Below, piece after piece: positions 13,641 through 26,385 of a DNA stretch of 64,000 nt (the first letter of the stretch is position 1; every line of letters begins with the position of its first letter). Origin of the DNA: Mycteria americana (Eukaryota > Chordata > Aves > Ciconiiformes > Ciconiidae); the NCBI RefSeq assembly GCF_035582795.1, contig NC_134368.1:15420001-15484000 (forward strand), read 5' to 3'. Made by a program: the position numbers and the translations under genes. The notes under the pieces were generated by a model. It was not told where the DNA came from. It searched no databases and saw only the letters and a list, made by a program, of their open reading frames with translations.

Positions 13641-14771
13641 CATACCTTAAAAGCTTAACTGAATTACAGCTGTATCTAAATGCACATAATTGTTAATAAA
13701 CCAGACTCCTATTTTTATTGGAATTGTTTGAATTTAAGGCCTTTTTCAGTAATTTACTCTTCTTTGTAATTAAAGATAGTGAGAAACATATGGTTACCCT
13801 TTTTGATCTGAGCAACTAGCCATATTTTGAGATCTCATAGGTTATTCCCATTGGATAGAGAAATTGATGGGGTAAATTTTCTTTGATGTTTATTTCTGGT
13901 TATTTCTGAGAAGGTTTATTTCCAAGAAAGAAATTCCTGCTTTTTTGAAACCATCAGGATTCAAGCTACCAGAAATAATACATCCTCCAGTCAGTACCCA
14001 ACCAATAATACACTCTGTAGACTTCTCCTACGGCACATACCAGCATTGTTCTTTTTATGTCTTCAATCTATTTCTGAGCTTTGCTCCACTTCTCAATTTG
14101 AAGTCTCTTCTACACACACATATATCCATGCATCTGCAAGCTAAGAAAAACTGCTTCACTATTTTTATTTGGATTTGTGTTTTGAGTTTGGAGACTGCTG
14201 CTTGCCTACATGGAGGGGTTGACCTCTTACAACTATTATAAACAAACAGCAAATTCATCCCTGTCCCAATAATGTATCTATTAAACTGAGATTTCTTTTA
14301 AGAACTGTATGCAGATGCATTTACTATTAATTTTGTGACATGATCTGTAAAAACCTGGCAGATAATAAAACTACTTTTGTATTTTGGCTTTGTAAACCTC
14401 TGGAAAAACTGTTTCACTCAAAAACATGAAGGATTTTTCATGGATCACTGGAAATGCAACATTTACATTGAGACATTGAGATATCTCAATTTTAAAGCTG
14501 TAAGAAAAATATATTTTTTTTCATGCAGTAAGATAGAGAAATTTTTTAGGAAGTCCTTTATTAGCACTCACTGTGCTCTGTTTCAGAACCTGTCAGAAAC
14601 CCAGCCAGAACCTTTGCATGTACCTGTAGGCTTTGCTGTTTGTGTGCATTTGGAAGACACAGTTGAGACTATATGGTTATTTCATGTTGATTTTGTGGTG
14701 AAATGAACAAAAGGCACATCACAGACTTTATGATAAACTATAAATAATGTAGTACAGGTCTTGCTAAACCA
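13641..14771. other. intergenic, no gene recognised
   Basis: AT-rich DNA. A 109-codon + frame (14377-14706) has no recognisable motif and no supporting context, and I treat it as chance. Confidence 0.5.
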
Positions 14772-15548
14772 GTTGTGCCAGGTCCTGCACTTGGGTCACA
14801 ACAACCCCATGCAATGCTACAGGCTTGGGGAAGAGTGGCTGGAAAGCTGCCCAGTGGAAAAGGACCTGGGGGTGCTGGTCAACAGCCAGCTGAATATGAG
14901 CCAGCAGTGTGCCCAGGTGGCCAAGAAGGCCAACACCATCCTGGCTTGTGTCAGACATAGTGTGGCCAGCAGGACTAGGGAAGTGATTGTCCCCCTGTAC
15001 TCGGCACTGGTGAGGCCGCACCTCGAATCCTGTGTTCAGTTTTGGGCCCCCCACTACAAGAGAGACATTGAGGTGCTGGAGCGTGTGCAGAGAAGGGCAA
15101 CGAAGCTGGTGAAGGGTCTGGAGAACGAGTCTGATGAGGAGCGGCTGAGGGAGCTGGGGTTGTTTAGCCTGGAGAAAAGGAGGCTGAGGGGAGACTTTAT
15201 CGCTCTCTACAACTACCTGAAAGGAGGTTGTAGCGAGGTGGGGGTCGGTCTCTTCTCCCAAGTAACAAACAATAGGACAAGAGGAGATGGCCTCAAGTTG
15301 CGCCAGGGGAGGTTTAGATTGGGTATTAGGAAAAATTTCTTCACCGAAAGGGTTGTCAAACCATTGGAACAGGCTGCCCAGGGAAGTGGTGGAGTCACCA
15401 TTCCTGGAGGAATGTAGATGTAGATGTGGTGCTTAGGGACATGGTTTAGCAGTGGACTTGGCAATGTTAGTTTATAGGTTAACAATTGGACTCGATGATC
15501 TTAAAGGTCCTTTCCAACGTAAATGGTTCTATGATTCTATGATTCTGT
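14772..15548 (+). mobile_element. CR1 LINE, 5'-truncated, plus strand
   Basis: This CR1 copy covers the C-terminal part of the reverse-transcriptase ORF and the 3' UTR. The frame from about 14776 reads through [26 protein letters not shown], the [19 protein letters not shown] segment, [17 protein letters not shown] and GRFRLGIRK. Near 15358 the conserved KHWNRLP block is broken: a one-base insertion relative to the family shifts the frame (product reads [10 protein letters not shown]), and it stops at 15415-15417. The 3' end has the GGACTCGATGATCTTAAAGG-type block and the tail repeat TTCTATGATTCTATGATTCTG at 15528-15548. It is a truncated, inactive copy, longer at its 5' side than the 4967-5496 copy and clearly of a similar subfamily. 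Confidence 0.95.
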
Positions 15549-16570
15549 ATGTATGAGCCATGTTACTTTTACCCACACACTCCATAGCTAGTATTTTGCT
15601 GTCACTTTTTATTAGCACAATATAACTACCAGCTATTTTATGTGTAATATGTGATGATATATTAAAGAATGCATAATGGATTTCTGTCAAATTTTCATTT
15701 GCCTTATTTTTTTCTTTGCACTTCCAATTCTAAATTTGTTTGTATAGTCTGCTATACATACCCTGTATGCAATAACCTGTGTCCCAGTGGCAGTCTTCCT
15801 ACTGTGGGGGAAAAAGCTAATTTGAGATTTTTATATGAATACTGTGGGTCATTTTCCTTGGATCTTAGTTCATATTGAGATGCCCTTTCCTGCTTTAGTA
15901 ATCCTATTGGATCATTATCATTTCACCTTTTTTATTCCCCCATAAATTTTCCACCTTTGCTAGTTCTGACAAATCAGTTCTACTAACTGAGTCAGTTCTA
16001 CCAACGTTGAGATTCATTGCCTTCACAGACACAACAGACATGAGTGTTCCCTGCCCTGCCTTTGAGATGGCTGCTTACGAGCCTGCTCTAGTCAGAAAGC
16101 TGGTTAGCTGTGTTAGTGCAACACGATATCTCAGCTAGACAAATTTGCTGAGAGGCAGGTATAGTGTTTTAGGAATAGTGTTCCCTAATGTATGGCTCCT
16201 GGATTGCTCATGACTTGTGCCTACCAAGCTCATGACTGTTTGTCTATGCATAATCAAGATTAACATTTTGTAATTTAAATATTGTGTTCTTCACGTGACA
16301 GTGTTCAGATCACTGGTGCATTGTCTTCATTCAGCCTTAGATCAGGGCAGATAGAGAAAGTTGAGTGGAAGACACCTGCTACAGCTGTATGTATGCATCC
16401 TCAAATGATACGTGCAAATTTCTGGAGCCCCATGAAAACAGAAGTTCTTTTTCAGTCTCATTTATAGTATAACAAAGTAGTTGTTATAAACTGTAACCTT
16501 TCAACACTGATCCTGATGAATATGCAACAAAAAGATAAGGTTTTTGAGAAAAGCAATTGCAATGATCTAA
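15549..16570. other. intergenic, no gene recognised
   Basis: AT-rich single-copy-looking sequence with only short chance frames; no repeat or RNA gene recognised. Confidence 0.5.
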
Positions 16571-16673
16571 CTATAATAATACCTAGCTCTTGTACAGTCC
16601 TTTTCATCAACTGATCTCAGAGCACTTTAGAAAGGAGATCAGTATCATTACCCCCATTTTACTCGTTGGCTTC
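16571..16673 (-). mobile_element. MIR-like/CORE-SINE fragment
   Basis: Read on the + strand, the block AGTATCATTACCCCCATTTT is the reverse complement of the typical MIR-type 'aaaatgggg ataat' segment. The flanking 'ctcagagcactttagaaagg' region matches the accompanying part of the old amniote SINE that I remember. It is a short, strongly decayed fragment. Confidence 0.45.
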
Positions 16674-19600
16674 ATTTTCTTACAGTGTATTGTCTTGATT
16701 TGCAAAATGTATACAAAACTCTTTATATTCCTCTTTCAGATCTAATGTGAAGTGGGAGTTACACTCGCTCTGGCATGAGAGGGTGCTTTTTGCCTTTCAC
16801 ATCCTCCAACCCCTACGCACACAGACCCCTCTATTTTTTTCTGACTGAGTGGTTTTGCAGAGCAGAGATCAAAAGGAAATTTATCAGTATCTGTCTCCCT
16901 TCAGACCATTGAAGCCAGACTTCTGACAACTGTGTAGCAGCCTTAAAGCTGAAAGAGGCATCAAGAACAGGGAAAGAAAAGAGAGAAAAAGAAAAGTACC
17001 ATGGCTACACTGTCATTGTCAGATTATGGAGGAGGAAATTGCAGTATGAGAGCACCCACAGATGCTTTGAAGGTAGGGTGGCAGGGGCTGGGGACTGTGG
17101 CCTCACTTGATTGTTGGTTTGTCCAACTCAAAAGACTCCAGGGTCCCCAGTCCCTGAAGACCCTTGAGCTCTGAAGTTGAAACAACATCCTCATGTGTTA
17201 CACAGTTGTGGTTAAAGGTGACCTAAAGTGTTTTAAACACATAAAGCTCCTTCAAATGTTGGATCACTAGCAGAACATACATGTACAATCAGAAATTACA
17301 AATACTTCACTGAAAATGCAATTTAAGGTATGTCATTTAAACATAGTCCTTCCTTCATCTAACTATTAACAATGGGGCAATAGAGTTCAGAATTTCCTCT
17401 GTTAGAAAAGTTCTTGTGTATAAATGCTGAAACCTGGAGTAACAACTTACGAGTTACTGGTCTGAACTTTTCCAGACTCTGAGGGATTCGGGCTAGGGAT
17501 TGTCTGAAGTCTTTTGCTTAAATACTCAGCCAAGACTGCCAAGGTGATATTAGACAGCACAGACTCTGTTCAGCCAAACCAGAGGAAAAGAGTCAGTGGA
17601 TCCTTTTATGTCAGATGTGCTCAGTATTCCTTCAACAGTATCCTCTATCTACTGTATTGCAAGGGACTTCACTAAAAGCGCTGGGGAGAGCTCTGCTTCT
17701 GCATTGCTTTAAATAATCATGTTAGTAATGTGATTCACTGATGAAAGAGGAGCAGATAAATCCCTGAGCTCTGAACATGGAAAGCAGAAAGAAATGATGG
17801 ATGAACCTTCTGCATTGGCAATTCAACTGGGTTCAGATAATGAATCAAATGTTTAGCTGCTTATCCAGACCCTATCCCCCAAAAACTCTCCAAACAGTTA
17901 TATCTGATACTGGGACTTCATCCAGCTCCCTTTGAAATCAATTAACAGACTCTCACTGACTTCAGCAGGGAGGAGAGCAGGCCCTAGGGCTCAAACAGGT
18001 TTGCTCTCATGTGACTTACAGATTTTTTTGCATTTTGGCTGAGTGGGGACAAGACTGACAGAACACTAGTCTAAAGATAAATTTTCAGTCAGGGAGAAAT
18101 GGGAAAAGTGAAAATGCCAAGGACTTTAAAAAATCCTCTAAGAAAACCTCTGGTGGCACACCATTATTATGTATTTATTTTCTTAAGAAAATACTTGATT
18201 CTGTTTGGGCTTTGTGGAAAAAAAATCAGATTTATTTTTATTTTGACTATTCTGGTTCACCTGCATCAGTAAAATGCATTACATTTCATTGTCAATAGGT
18301 AATTATTTTGAACTTGATATCTGAAAGATGCATTTTGTTAATGAGTAGGACCTGAAAGAATCTTTCTGAAAAACATTCATATTTACCTTTGAGTTAAATA
18401 ATGGCAGCATACATAGCAAATTCTCCACCCATGGTTAGGGGAGAGTTTAGAGGTTCCATATGGCAACTGGCACCAAACAAAAGGAAGCTGGTCAAAGAGG
18501 TTAATTAATTGGGACACATCCTCTCAAAGTTTTGCACAGTGTCATTACTACCCAAAGATATTCAACAGGATGTGGTTACGTTTCGTCTCCTTGGCATTTC
18601 AGAAATGTATCTGAGACTGCACTGTTGAGCCCTTTTCAGATTTAAGAGCTGTCAGTCCCAATACTTTTGTGTGACAGTGTAAATAAGAAAAAGATATATG
18701 TTTATAGGGAGGTTGTCAACATAGCATTCATGTATTTACATGGGGAAAAAAATCTCTACATCTCTAGAACTAGAAATATTTTTTTTTTCAGGAAACAACT
18801 TTAGGTTTTAATCTTTTTTCCAACAGAAAATGTAAAACATTTCTAATTGAAATGTAAAAAATGGGGTTTATGTTGGAATTAAATATATTTTCCTCATATT
18901 TTTCTTGTAAAAAACTTTCAATCAACCATTTTCTCATAAAAAAACCAGACTCTGATCAACAAAATTACACTTTCTGATAGGAAGAAACGTGTGGTAAGAA
19001 AGTGAGCCAGTTATATTAATAACTCCTTGGACCTTCATAACTACTTGGGAGATATTTCTGGACTCCATGGTTTTCCTTCCAAATTAACCTTGTTAATGTG
19101 AAGGGGAGAAAAGAACACAGATGTTTCAGTCTCTGTGTAGTAGTTGGGGCACAGTTGAAGACCCTTCTTATTTATCTCTTGGTCCCTAGCCACCCAAATA
19201 AGAGTACAAAAAAGCTTTGAGGAATTGAAGCCACAGCTCTCAATGTGGTGGTGCCATTTTAGGCCATCTCTATCAGAGCACTCAGCTCATCAGGCACAGC
19301 TGACAAGAGGAGCGGTAGGGATAACCATCTACCTGTGTGACCATGCACAGGCTCCTTCTCCAGGAGCACAAGACACTCTAATATAAAAAGTTTACATAGA
19401 GCTGTGATGAACAAGACCATGCACACCCTAAAGTGTGTATTTCTGGCCCCTAGTCTGCAGCATGAAAACTGTTTCATGGGCTTCTGTGGAGTGACTGTGG
19501 TCTCTCTGAAGATTTTGGGGAACAATTTTGGGTACAATTTAGTATGTGCCTGTACAAGGAGGCACAAGTGCCAGACAGAATTGGGTCCGAAATATTTTTT

Positions 19601-22204
19601 AATCCAATGTTCTTATTATTACCTTCCACTTGAGTTAAATGCAAATGGAAAACAGAGTAGTCCATGTTACTTGCTTTTATAGCTGTTTTCTGACTAGGGT
19701 CATAGTCTGGTTCTCAGGCACTCTTAGAGTGTTAGCTGGACTCACAACACTGGAAGGGAATATTCAAATGCAAAACATTTCCCTTTATAATGAGCACATA
19801 TCATGGCAATATTTCCACTCCTACTGTCTTTCAAAAACCAACTTCATGAAACCTAATTTGAGGCCCTAAACCACATGGTACAGCCCTTGTAGTGGTAAAA
19901 ACCCCATCTGAAACAAAATGTTCTTTTACCTACTTAACTACTATTTCTGAAAGGTGTATTTTTATTTTCTACTCAGTTGAGGGTCGTTGTGGTGAAAGCT
20001 GTTTTCTTGAGGAAAAATGCAGACCTTATATTGGTTCTGCTAAGAGCTAATGTGTTAACTTCATTGCATCCAATGCAGAAAAAATCAGGACTTGAAGTAT
20101 GTTTCCTTCTGTGGCTCTTGTTTGTTTCCTCTAAAAGTAATCTAATATTGGTCTTATCAGTAGCAGGTTACCCCTCATGCCTGGATCTGTTACTTGCGGT
20201 ACAATGTACACAGTGCTTGAGAAGACAAAGCATGCCTGACATGCCATGTCAAAACCACAGGAATGTCATAAGGCTTTTTCCTTACTCTATATTTGTCTGA
20301 AGGAACTGGCCATAAATCCCAGTGCCTTGAGTGTGCCTATCCAAGCACAATCACTGTGAGGTGCAGTTTGGCAGATACTGCATCACGCTGGTGTCCAAAG
20401 GCTGTTCTGGAAACATCTCCCAAAAGTGGACATAAAGATTAGATGGTTTCTTCAGAGAGCTGGACAATGGGGACCTCAGGTAAAGGAACCATAATCCACA
20501 GGAATAACTAATGGAGTTGTTTGCAATCTAAGTGCAAGTCATTAGAACGTAAGGCACAGATGATAATCCTATTCAGAACAGTTCATTATGAACATCCAAA
20601 TTCTACAAAAATCACAAAAAATTCCCCATTCTCTAGTGGTGTTTGTCACAACATAATGAAGCTCTCTTTCAGACTGTTTTGGACAACAGATGCTTGTAGA
20701 AAAACACTTTGTGTTGTGGGTAACCTCACAGGAGAATGTATTCTTCCATTTAATTCAGAGAGTATTGGAAAAAGTAGCTTTGGATTCACATCAGCATACT
20801 GGAGATCAGATGTAGCTCACGGGTGGAAAATCTTGCCTGTTTGTGGAGGTCATTTGTGAAGACTGCTGACATTGCAGTTTCAAGCCTGATGTCACCATTC
20901 ATCAGACATCTACTCTTTTTTGTCTAATGTGCATATGAACCAATGCCGGTGAAATTTTGTTGATGGAAAGTACTGCTTCTGAACTGCTTACATATATATT
21001 TCAGGCAAAGTCAAAATCCAGCACAGAAAATATATGTTCTTTACAGTAGTTAATTAATTTGCTAAAAAAGATGGTGTTTCTTAAGACTAGCTACAACCAT
21101 TGGGACATTTCTTTGTAATGAAATGTCTCAGGTGATATCATTCTTAATAATCAGGTCAAACTACACATTTGCAAGTCTAACTGCTCCCTGGAAGGGCATC
21201 CTAAAGCACAACCATGACTGAATAGCAATTCAATTGAAAACTGGAAAAGCAAAACCAGCATACTTGATAGAAGAATGGCAAAATTATGTATTAGGCCCCT
21301 TTATTTACTGTCTTCAGCAGGCCATATCCTGGAGTCCTTATTCAATTCTTACCACCCTTTCTAAGCAAAAACATCATTAAAGTTAAAAAGTAATTTATAA
21401 TTCATTACTTTTCAATATATTTTCAATGCTAAATCAACATAGGAGGTGGTTTGGGGATGGGGGGGATAAATTATGCTAAGATTGAAATTTTCAGTATTGG
21501 ATGCATGAGAATAGCCACATTTTGTAAGTACCTAACAAAGCAACCCAATTTTCAGGCAAGTGGAATCCACACAGGGAATGCTCTTTTTGCACTTGGAAAA
21601 TTCCTTTTTTTGCTTACTCTCTCCAGAACTCCATCGTCCTTTCTCCTTTTGGCCTTCTGACCATCATGATTGCAATGCGTTTGGAGAAAGAGAATGTATT
21701 GATAAACCTCCTCACTTGGTTACAGACCCAAAATACAATTACAGCAATTACATATAATAGTGGCAATATATTTTAAAAACCCTCCCTGAGACAGCTGTTT
21801 TGAAACAATAATGAACATCCATGGTTTAAATCACTTATGACTGAGATTAGCTCTTTTGCCTTATTTATGTTCTCCTATTTCTGAGAAATGTTTCTGGAAA
21901 ATATTTAAGGCAGAACAGCATAGACTCGCCATTGAAGTTTTGTGGCAAAGCACACAAGAAGCAGACTTAAAAACAGAGATTACAGTCACCTACTGAATTG
22001 CTCTAATTTCTTAATTACTTATTCCCCCATGTAGAATTGCAGTCCTTAGGAAGTGTTTTAGGATGACATGAACTCTTTTTATGCCAAAATAAGTGGTTGA
22101 CCTTCAAGACTTCAGCATCACTTGACAGAAGAAAATCCCTCCCCAGAAGCTCTACCCTGGGATCTGCTGTGTGCCAAGCATTTTGAAATGTAAATCTCAC
22201 TTAC
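16674..22204. other. intergenic, no gene recognised
   Basis: Mostly AT-rich DNA. A relic of the ancient 'TTGACTTCAATGGGA'-type repeat is at about 17911-17992. The stretch 18430-18660 has a non-repetitive, motif-rich look (including TTAATTAATT near 18500) and could be a conserved element. Two frames of 107 and 112 codons (19977-20300 and 20521-20859, + strand) have no recognisable motif. Confidence 0.5.
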
Positions 22205-22262
22205 CTGTGGGTGCTGAGCTTTTCTGAAACTCTGGTCCTCTGATATTCCAGTGATGAATGAT
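22205..22262 (-). ncRNA. candidate exon of a minus-strand lncRNA (motif-based)
   Basis: On the minus strand a good acceptor (tract ending ACATTTTTCTAG) precedes 22262, and a consensus donor CACAG|GTAAGT follows 22205. They enclose a 58-nt exon. The orientation is divergent from STX18, as expected for an STX18-AS1-like lncRNA running from the STX18 promoter toward lower coordinates. No protein is evident. This is a motif-only prediction. Confidence 0.28.
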
Positions 22263-23379
22263 CTAGAAAAATGTAAGAGTTACAAATGTCTGTTTGTTGT
22301 GGCTTAGACTACAAAATACTTTCAGGACAAAATCCAGATGTTTATCCCCTAAAAATAGATTTGCCTCTTACTTGAGCTAAAGAACTATTTACTGACTCCT
22401 TATAAATGTCTATCAATGAAGGCTGTTTTCCTCTCCTTCATTCTACATCAATTGATGGACACCTTTATAAGATACTTTTCTGTAGAGAGGGATCATGGAA
22501 TCAGCATATAGCCACAAAGTCTCTGCTTTTTCTCTGGTCCTATATCACCTGACTCACTATATTTTAGATATCATCATCTCATATTTTTAGATATTTTATA
22601 ATTAGGACTTTACAATGGAGACTTCTGGAAAACTTGGATGATACTAAGCTATCACAATCTGACAAACTTTGCACATCCTTTATTCTGCACAACCAGATGT
22701 CACTGCAGTAGGCATGTGCTTTATATATACATCTATTTGTGCACATTTACAATGGGTGCAGTATATGCTGATGGTGTTGTTTTTCCATAAATAAGGACTT
22801 AGGCTCCTAAAGCTGCACTTAGGTAGAATTAGAGACTTGCTGTCTCACTCATTCTTAACCTGTAATCACTGGTTAATAAACTGCATCTTTCTTTCCCTCT
22901 CATTGCATTTGTTCTTTTAAACCCCATTCTGAATAATTTAACTTTTGAATTGCATGGGAAGCTTTGCAGTATTATGTTCTTCAGTTCATTTCAGAGGACA
23001 GATGACAAAATGTTAGCTATACCACTATTTAACATTATAACTACATGTCTTCTGAGATACAGCTCCTAAAGTATTGTAGATGAAGCTTTCAGAGGTAGAG
23101 CTGGTGAAGAAAGATATAATAAAAACAACAAAATTGGACAGTAATGTTTAAATAGCAAAATTTTAGTCATGAAAAATATATTAACATGCAACAGGTGATT
23201 TATATTCCCATGCAATTCAAATGCATTTGGAGATCATGAGGAGAACATTTGAGGTCAGTTGGGAAGCATTGGGCATCTTGCAAGATTAGACCCATACGAG
23301 GTTGTCCTTAGAATTACCTTTTTTACTCATCACTAATCACTTCTACCTCCTTTTCTTTCTTAGTCACTTTATTTGTTTC
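22263..23379. other. intergenic, no gene recognised
   Basis: AT-rich DNA. A GGCTCCTAAAG segment near 22802 resembles the ancient 'taggctcctaa' repeat relic described elsewhere in the window. Nothing else is recognised. Confidence 0.5.
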
Positions 23380-23760
23380 AAGGGGACTGATAGGGCCCAT
23401 AAGGCAGTCCCATAATGATACTAATTAATTAATAATTGGTAGCAATTTGGGTGTGTTGAAGAGCTGACCTCGGATAATTAATGCATTGTGACATGATGTA
23501 CTTTACAGTGCCAGCAGCAGAAACAGCAGGAGTGCCATCCTCCAGCTGCCAGAACTAATTATAAGCAGTTTGTCTTCTCCCTCAATGGCAGATTCTGCTT
23601 GTTTCACAACAGTCAATTTGAAAGTCACTTTTAATATCATCATCAACAAAAGAATACCTGGAAAAAATGCGCTCACTTTTGATTGAGAAACTGCAGAATG
23701 AGTTGGACTTCCATGGTCACTTTCATTAATTCAAACAGTGAACAGAAGGCAAAATGCAGA
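23380..23760. promoter_or_regulatory. candidate conserved non-coding element, homeodomain-rich
   Basis: The sequence is non-repetitive with several TAAT-core words: AATTAATTAATAATTGG at about 23423, GGATAATTAATGC at about 23474 and AACTAATTATAAG at about 23555. Around a CAGCAG/CAGCTG-rich block at 23510-23550 there are also E-box-like sites. There is no meaningful open frame. It looks like a developmental enhancer, consistent with the inferred MSX1-STX18 interval, but no alignment was available. Confidence 0.3.
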
Positions 23761-24140
23761 TAGAAAATCTCTCACAGGAAAATATAAAAACTGGTATTGC
23801 TTTTGCTCAACTGATGTGGTGGTGATGGGTTAGTTAACACAGCAACTTAAAACATAAAGTCCCTTCCTGAGGCTCTTATATTCTATGATCAAGCTTATGA
23901 CAAAAGACTACAGGCTACATTCTCTATGAAAACTAATTCTGTGTAAGTCTTAGTGGGGACAAGGTGCTGAGAAAGTCATGTAGTCTTATAGAATGATCCC
24001 AGTGTTCGTTGAAGTAGAAGGTAACTCACTGTTATGAATTCTCATCCTTCCTATTATTCAGTACACTCACACCATTAAAATCCCTTCTTAAAATTTCATC
24101 CTTCCTCTATAGTAAGGTGAAAAGGTTAATTCCCAAGGGA

Positions 24141-24190
24141 CTAATCCTGTGAGGTGCTGGGTTCTCTCAGCTCCCACTGACTTCAAAGCT
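24141..24190. repeat. relic of ancient 'gctccCACTGACTTCAaagc' repeat
   Basis: Contains AGCTCCCACTGACTTCAAAG next to a GTGAGGTGCTGGG block, resembling an old amniote repeat family whose core is TTGACTTCAATGGGA-like. Short and decayed. Confidence 0.35.
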
Positions 24191-24239
24191 AAATATTTGG
24201 TTCACATGAAAGCCTCTTTAATTCCCCATTACTGTAAGG

Positions 24240-24540
24240 TATACTTGTATACAACAGTGGGAGCAGTTGTCATTATAAATCAGACAGTTTATCAGGGGAG
24301 CTATTCTCCAGGGCAGAGCAGATTCTAACGCACCACGACATACTTTATTTGTTAGCCTCAATTCCACAGGAATTTTATTCAGGCAGACACCTCAAGGCAT
24401 GCATCTTTTCAAAGTGTTTAGGCAGGAAGCGAAATTCAAATTAGATACACTTACGATGCAAATGCATTATTATTTAGCTCAAAACGACTGAGGCTCAGGG
24501 GTCGTAAATCCTGCCATAAAGAGATCTTTCAATTACCTTC
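24240..24540. promoter_or_regulatory. candidate conserved non-coding element with octamer site
   Basis: A non-repetitive, motif-dense stretch. It includes GATGCAAATGCATTATT (an octamer/POU-type ATGCAAAT) at about 24455, ATTATAAATCAG near 24274 and ACGACTGAGGCTCAGG near 24484. No coding frame. Pattern-based call only. Confidence 0.25.
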
Positions 24541-24829
24541 TGTTCAGTGAATTGGAGAAGAGGAACCCTTTCCCTGGCTTTTTCATGCAGAACAAATTTG
24601 ACTCCCAAACAAATATCAATCACCATAATACTCTATATTTTGGCCTCTATATAGACCTAACTCCAAGCTGTTTTATATGGGGTTTTCTTTTAAGACGGTG
24701 TCAAGCCAAAACCTTGCATCTTTAGTGTGACTGAAATCTGAACCCAGTCCTGAGTGGCTCCTCCCTTTGTGAGCCGAGCCAAAACTCCAGACTAGAGGAT
24801 GTTTGAAACCTGGAGCCAGACCTAGATCT

Positions 24830-25400
24830 AATTTAAGAATTATTTTCTTTCCTTTGAAATTTCATTTCTTCCTCAGCTCATCCCTGTCCTTCATTCCAAA
24901 CATCCAAACTACAGCTAAACTTATTACTGCTTTCTCCCTAACATTTCCACAGCATGACTTTTTCTGGTGGCCCGCATTTCCCTTCACCTCCTTGCTTGAT
25001 GTTTGGCTTTTCTAAGATTCACCCAGTTGCTTCTCCTTCTCCTCCTTTCCTGTCCCCAGCTGTGCCAGTCTGTTCTACATACCATCTGCCCATTCAAAAC
25101 ACTGCTGCTATGGTCGTTATCCACCGTATTGACCATGTATCCATCATAGGCACCTTGAATCCTTTCATTAGTTACTGTCATTCCACTGCATCGACTTCAC
25201 ACCTTTTTCCCCTCAGGATGCCTTGAACCTCTCCTTTCCTTTGTTTCTCTGTTCTTATGTTATATTGATCAGTTACACCAATCTGCTCCCCAGCAGCCAA
25301 ATTTTACTTTAGCATCCTTGAGTTTTGTTGCACAAAACATTGGGAAATTTTTATGTCTCCTTCTGCTTTGATCTTCTGAACACGTATAAGAGCAGACAAG
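24830..25400 (+). mobile_element. pyrimidine-rich tract, possible decayed L2-like LINE
   Basis: A strongly C/T-rich + strand of the same style as 12400-13640. It includes segments such as AACACTGCTGCTATGG...ATTGACCATGTATCCATC that parallel the L2-clade 'aaa ... ctgaccatgt' region I remember. The 60-90 codon frames here are composition artefacts. The assignment is tentative. Confidence 0.3.
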
Positions 25401-25908
25401 CATAACATCTCTTTTCATAGTTCTTTAAAAAGCATGTGAACACCTGTGTCCACGGACGGTACCTGGGCTGGGAGTGTCCCAGTAATTGCGAGGTGTTTGC
25501 AGACAGCATAAGGCTTCACTCAGTCAGTTCTTGGCATGTATATCCACTTTAGATTGTCTGTAGGAAATTTCAGTTTTCTCACTGCACAGTGACGATTGTA
25601 TAAGTGGTGGTCTAAAGCTTCTGTATGACACAAACTAAAGGAAAGAAATGTCTCCTCAGATACACAAACCCATCCCAGCAAAAATTCACAAAAAGCCTAT
25701 TTCTCTGACATGGAGAAATTGTACGCTCAGGTTCTAAGTTCCTTATATTTAAAAAAATCCTTAGGTCCATATTTAAATATCATTTGAGGCCATATTTATA
25801 ACAATACAGATATTCCAGCAACATTTTATGCAAATATATCTTGTATATATGTTCAGCAGAACAACATTTAAATATATCTTCCCAGCAAAACTTCCTAGTA
25901 AAGTTCAC

Positions 25909-25958
25909 ATTCATCAAATTAAATATTTGGTTCATTCATCAAGTTAAATATTTGGTTG
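25909..25958. repeat. 25-bp tandem duplication (two copies)
   Basis: The unit ATTCATCAAATTAAATATTT...GGTT occurs twice back to back at 25909-25933 and 25934-25958. The copies differ by one A/G substitution and the last base. It is AT-rich and contains an AAATATTT core. Confidence 0.9.
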
Positions 25959-26159
25959 CATTCTAATTGTACACATGTATTTCCTCACAGAAAAAATGAA
26001 TCGCTATAGTTTTCAGTGTATTTTAAATAGGAGCATGCTTTTAAAAAATAGTGGTGTGGCTGCTGTACTAGTGAAAGGTGCCAAATAAATATCTTCAGAG
26101 ACTTCAATTTTCTATGGGTTTCATCTAGAGACTATTACTTTACATGGACTACGATAGAA

Positions 26160-26385
26160 GAAGTACAGGTCCTGCGGTTAGGGAACAGAGGCGTGTGTCA
26201 AGAGGTCAGGTTTCCATTCCCCACCCTGCTGGACCTGCTGCTTCACCTCAGGCCAGTCACCTGATCGCTTTGTAACTCAGTTTGCCCATCCGTGAGGAGG
26301 GCTTAATCTTTCCTACCTACTCTGCAGGAAAGCTATGAGGCTTATTTTGCTAATGGTCATAAAGTGCCTTGAAATATTTGACTGG
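26160..26385 (+). mobile_element. MIR-like SINE fragment
   Basis: The order of blocks matches an old MIR-type SINE on the + strand. A degenerate tRNA-like head is followed by GGCCAGTCACCTGATCGC and TAACTCAGTTTGCCCATCCG, then TCCTACCTACTCTGCAGG and GTCATAAAGTGCCTTGAAA. The MIR equivalents are 'caagtcacttaacc', 'cctcagtttccccatctg', 'tacctacctca' and 'aaagcgcttag'. Strongly decayed. Confidence 0.6.

Noticed and set aside
14764-15261. 165-codon minus-strand open frame
   Set aside because: Antisense of the CR1 reverse-transcriptase region.
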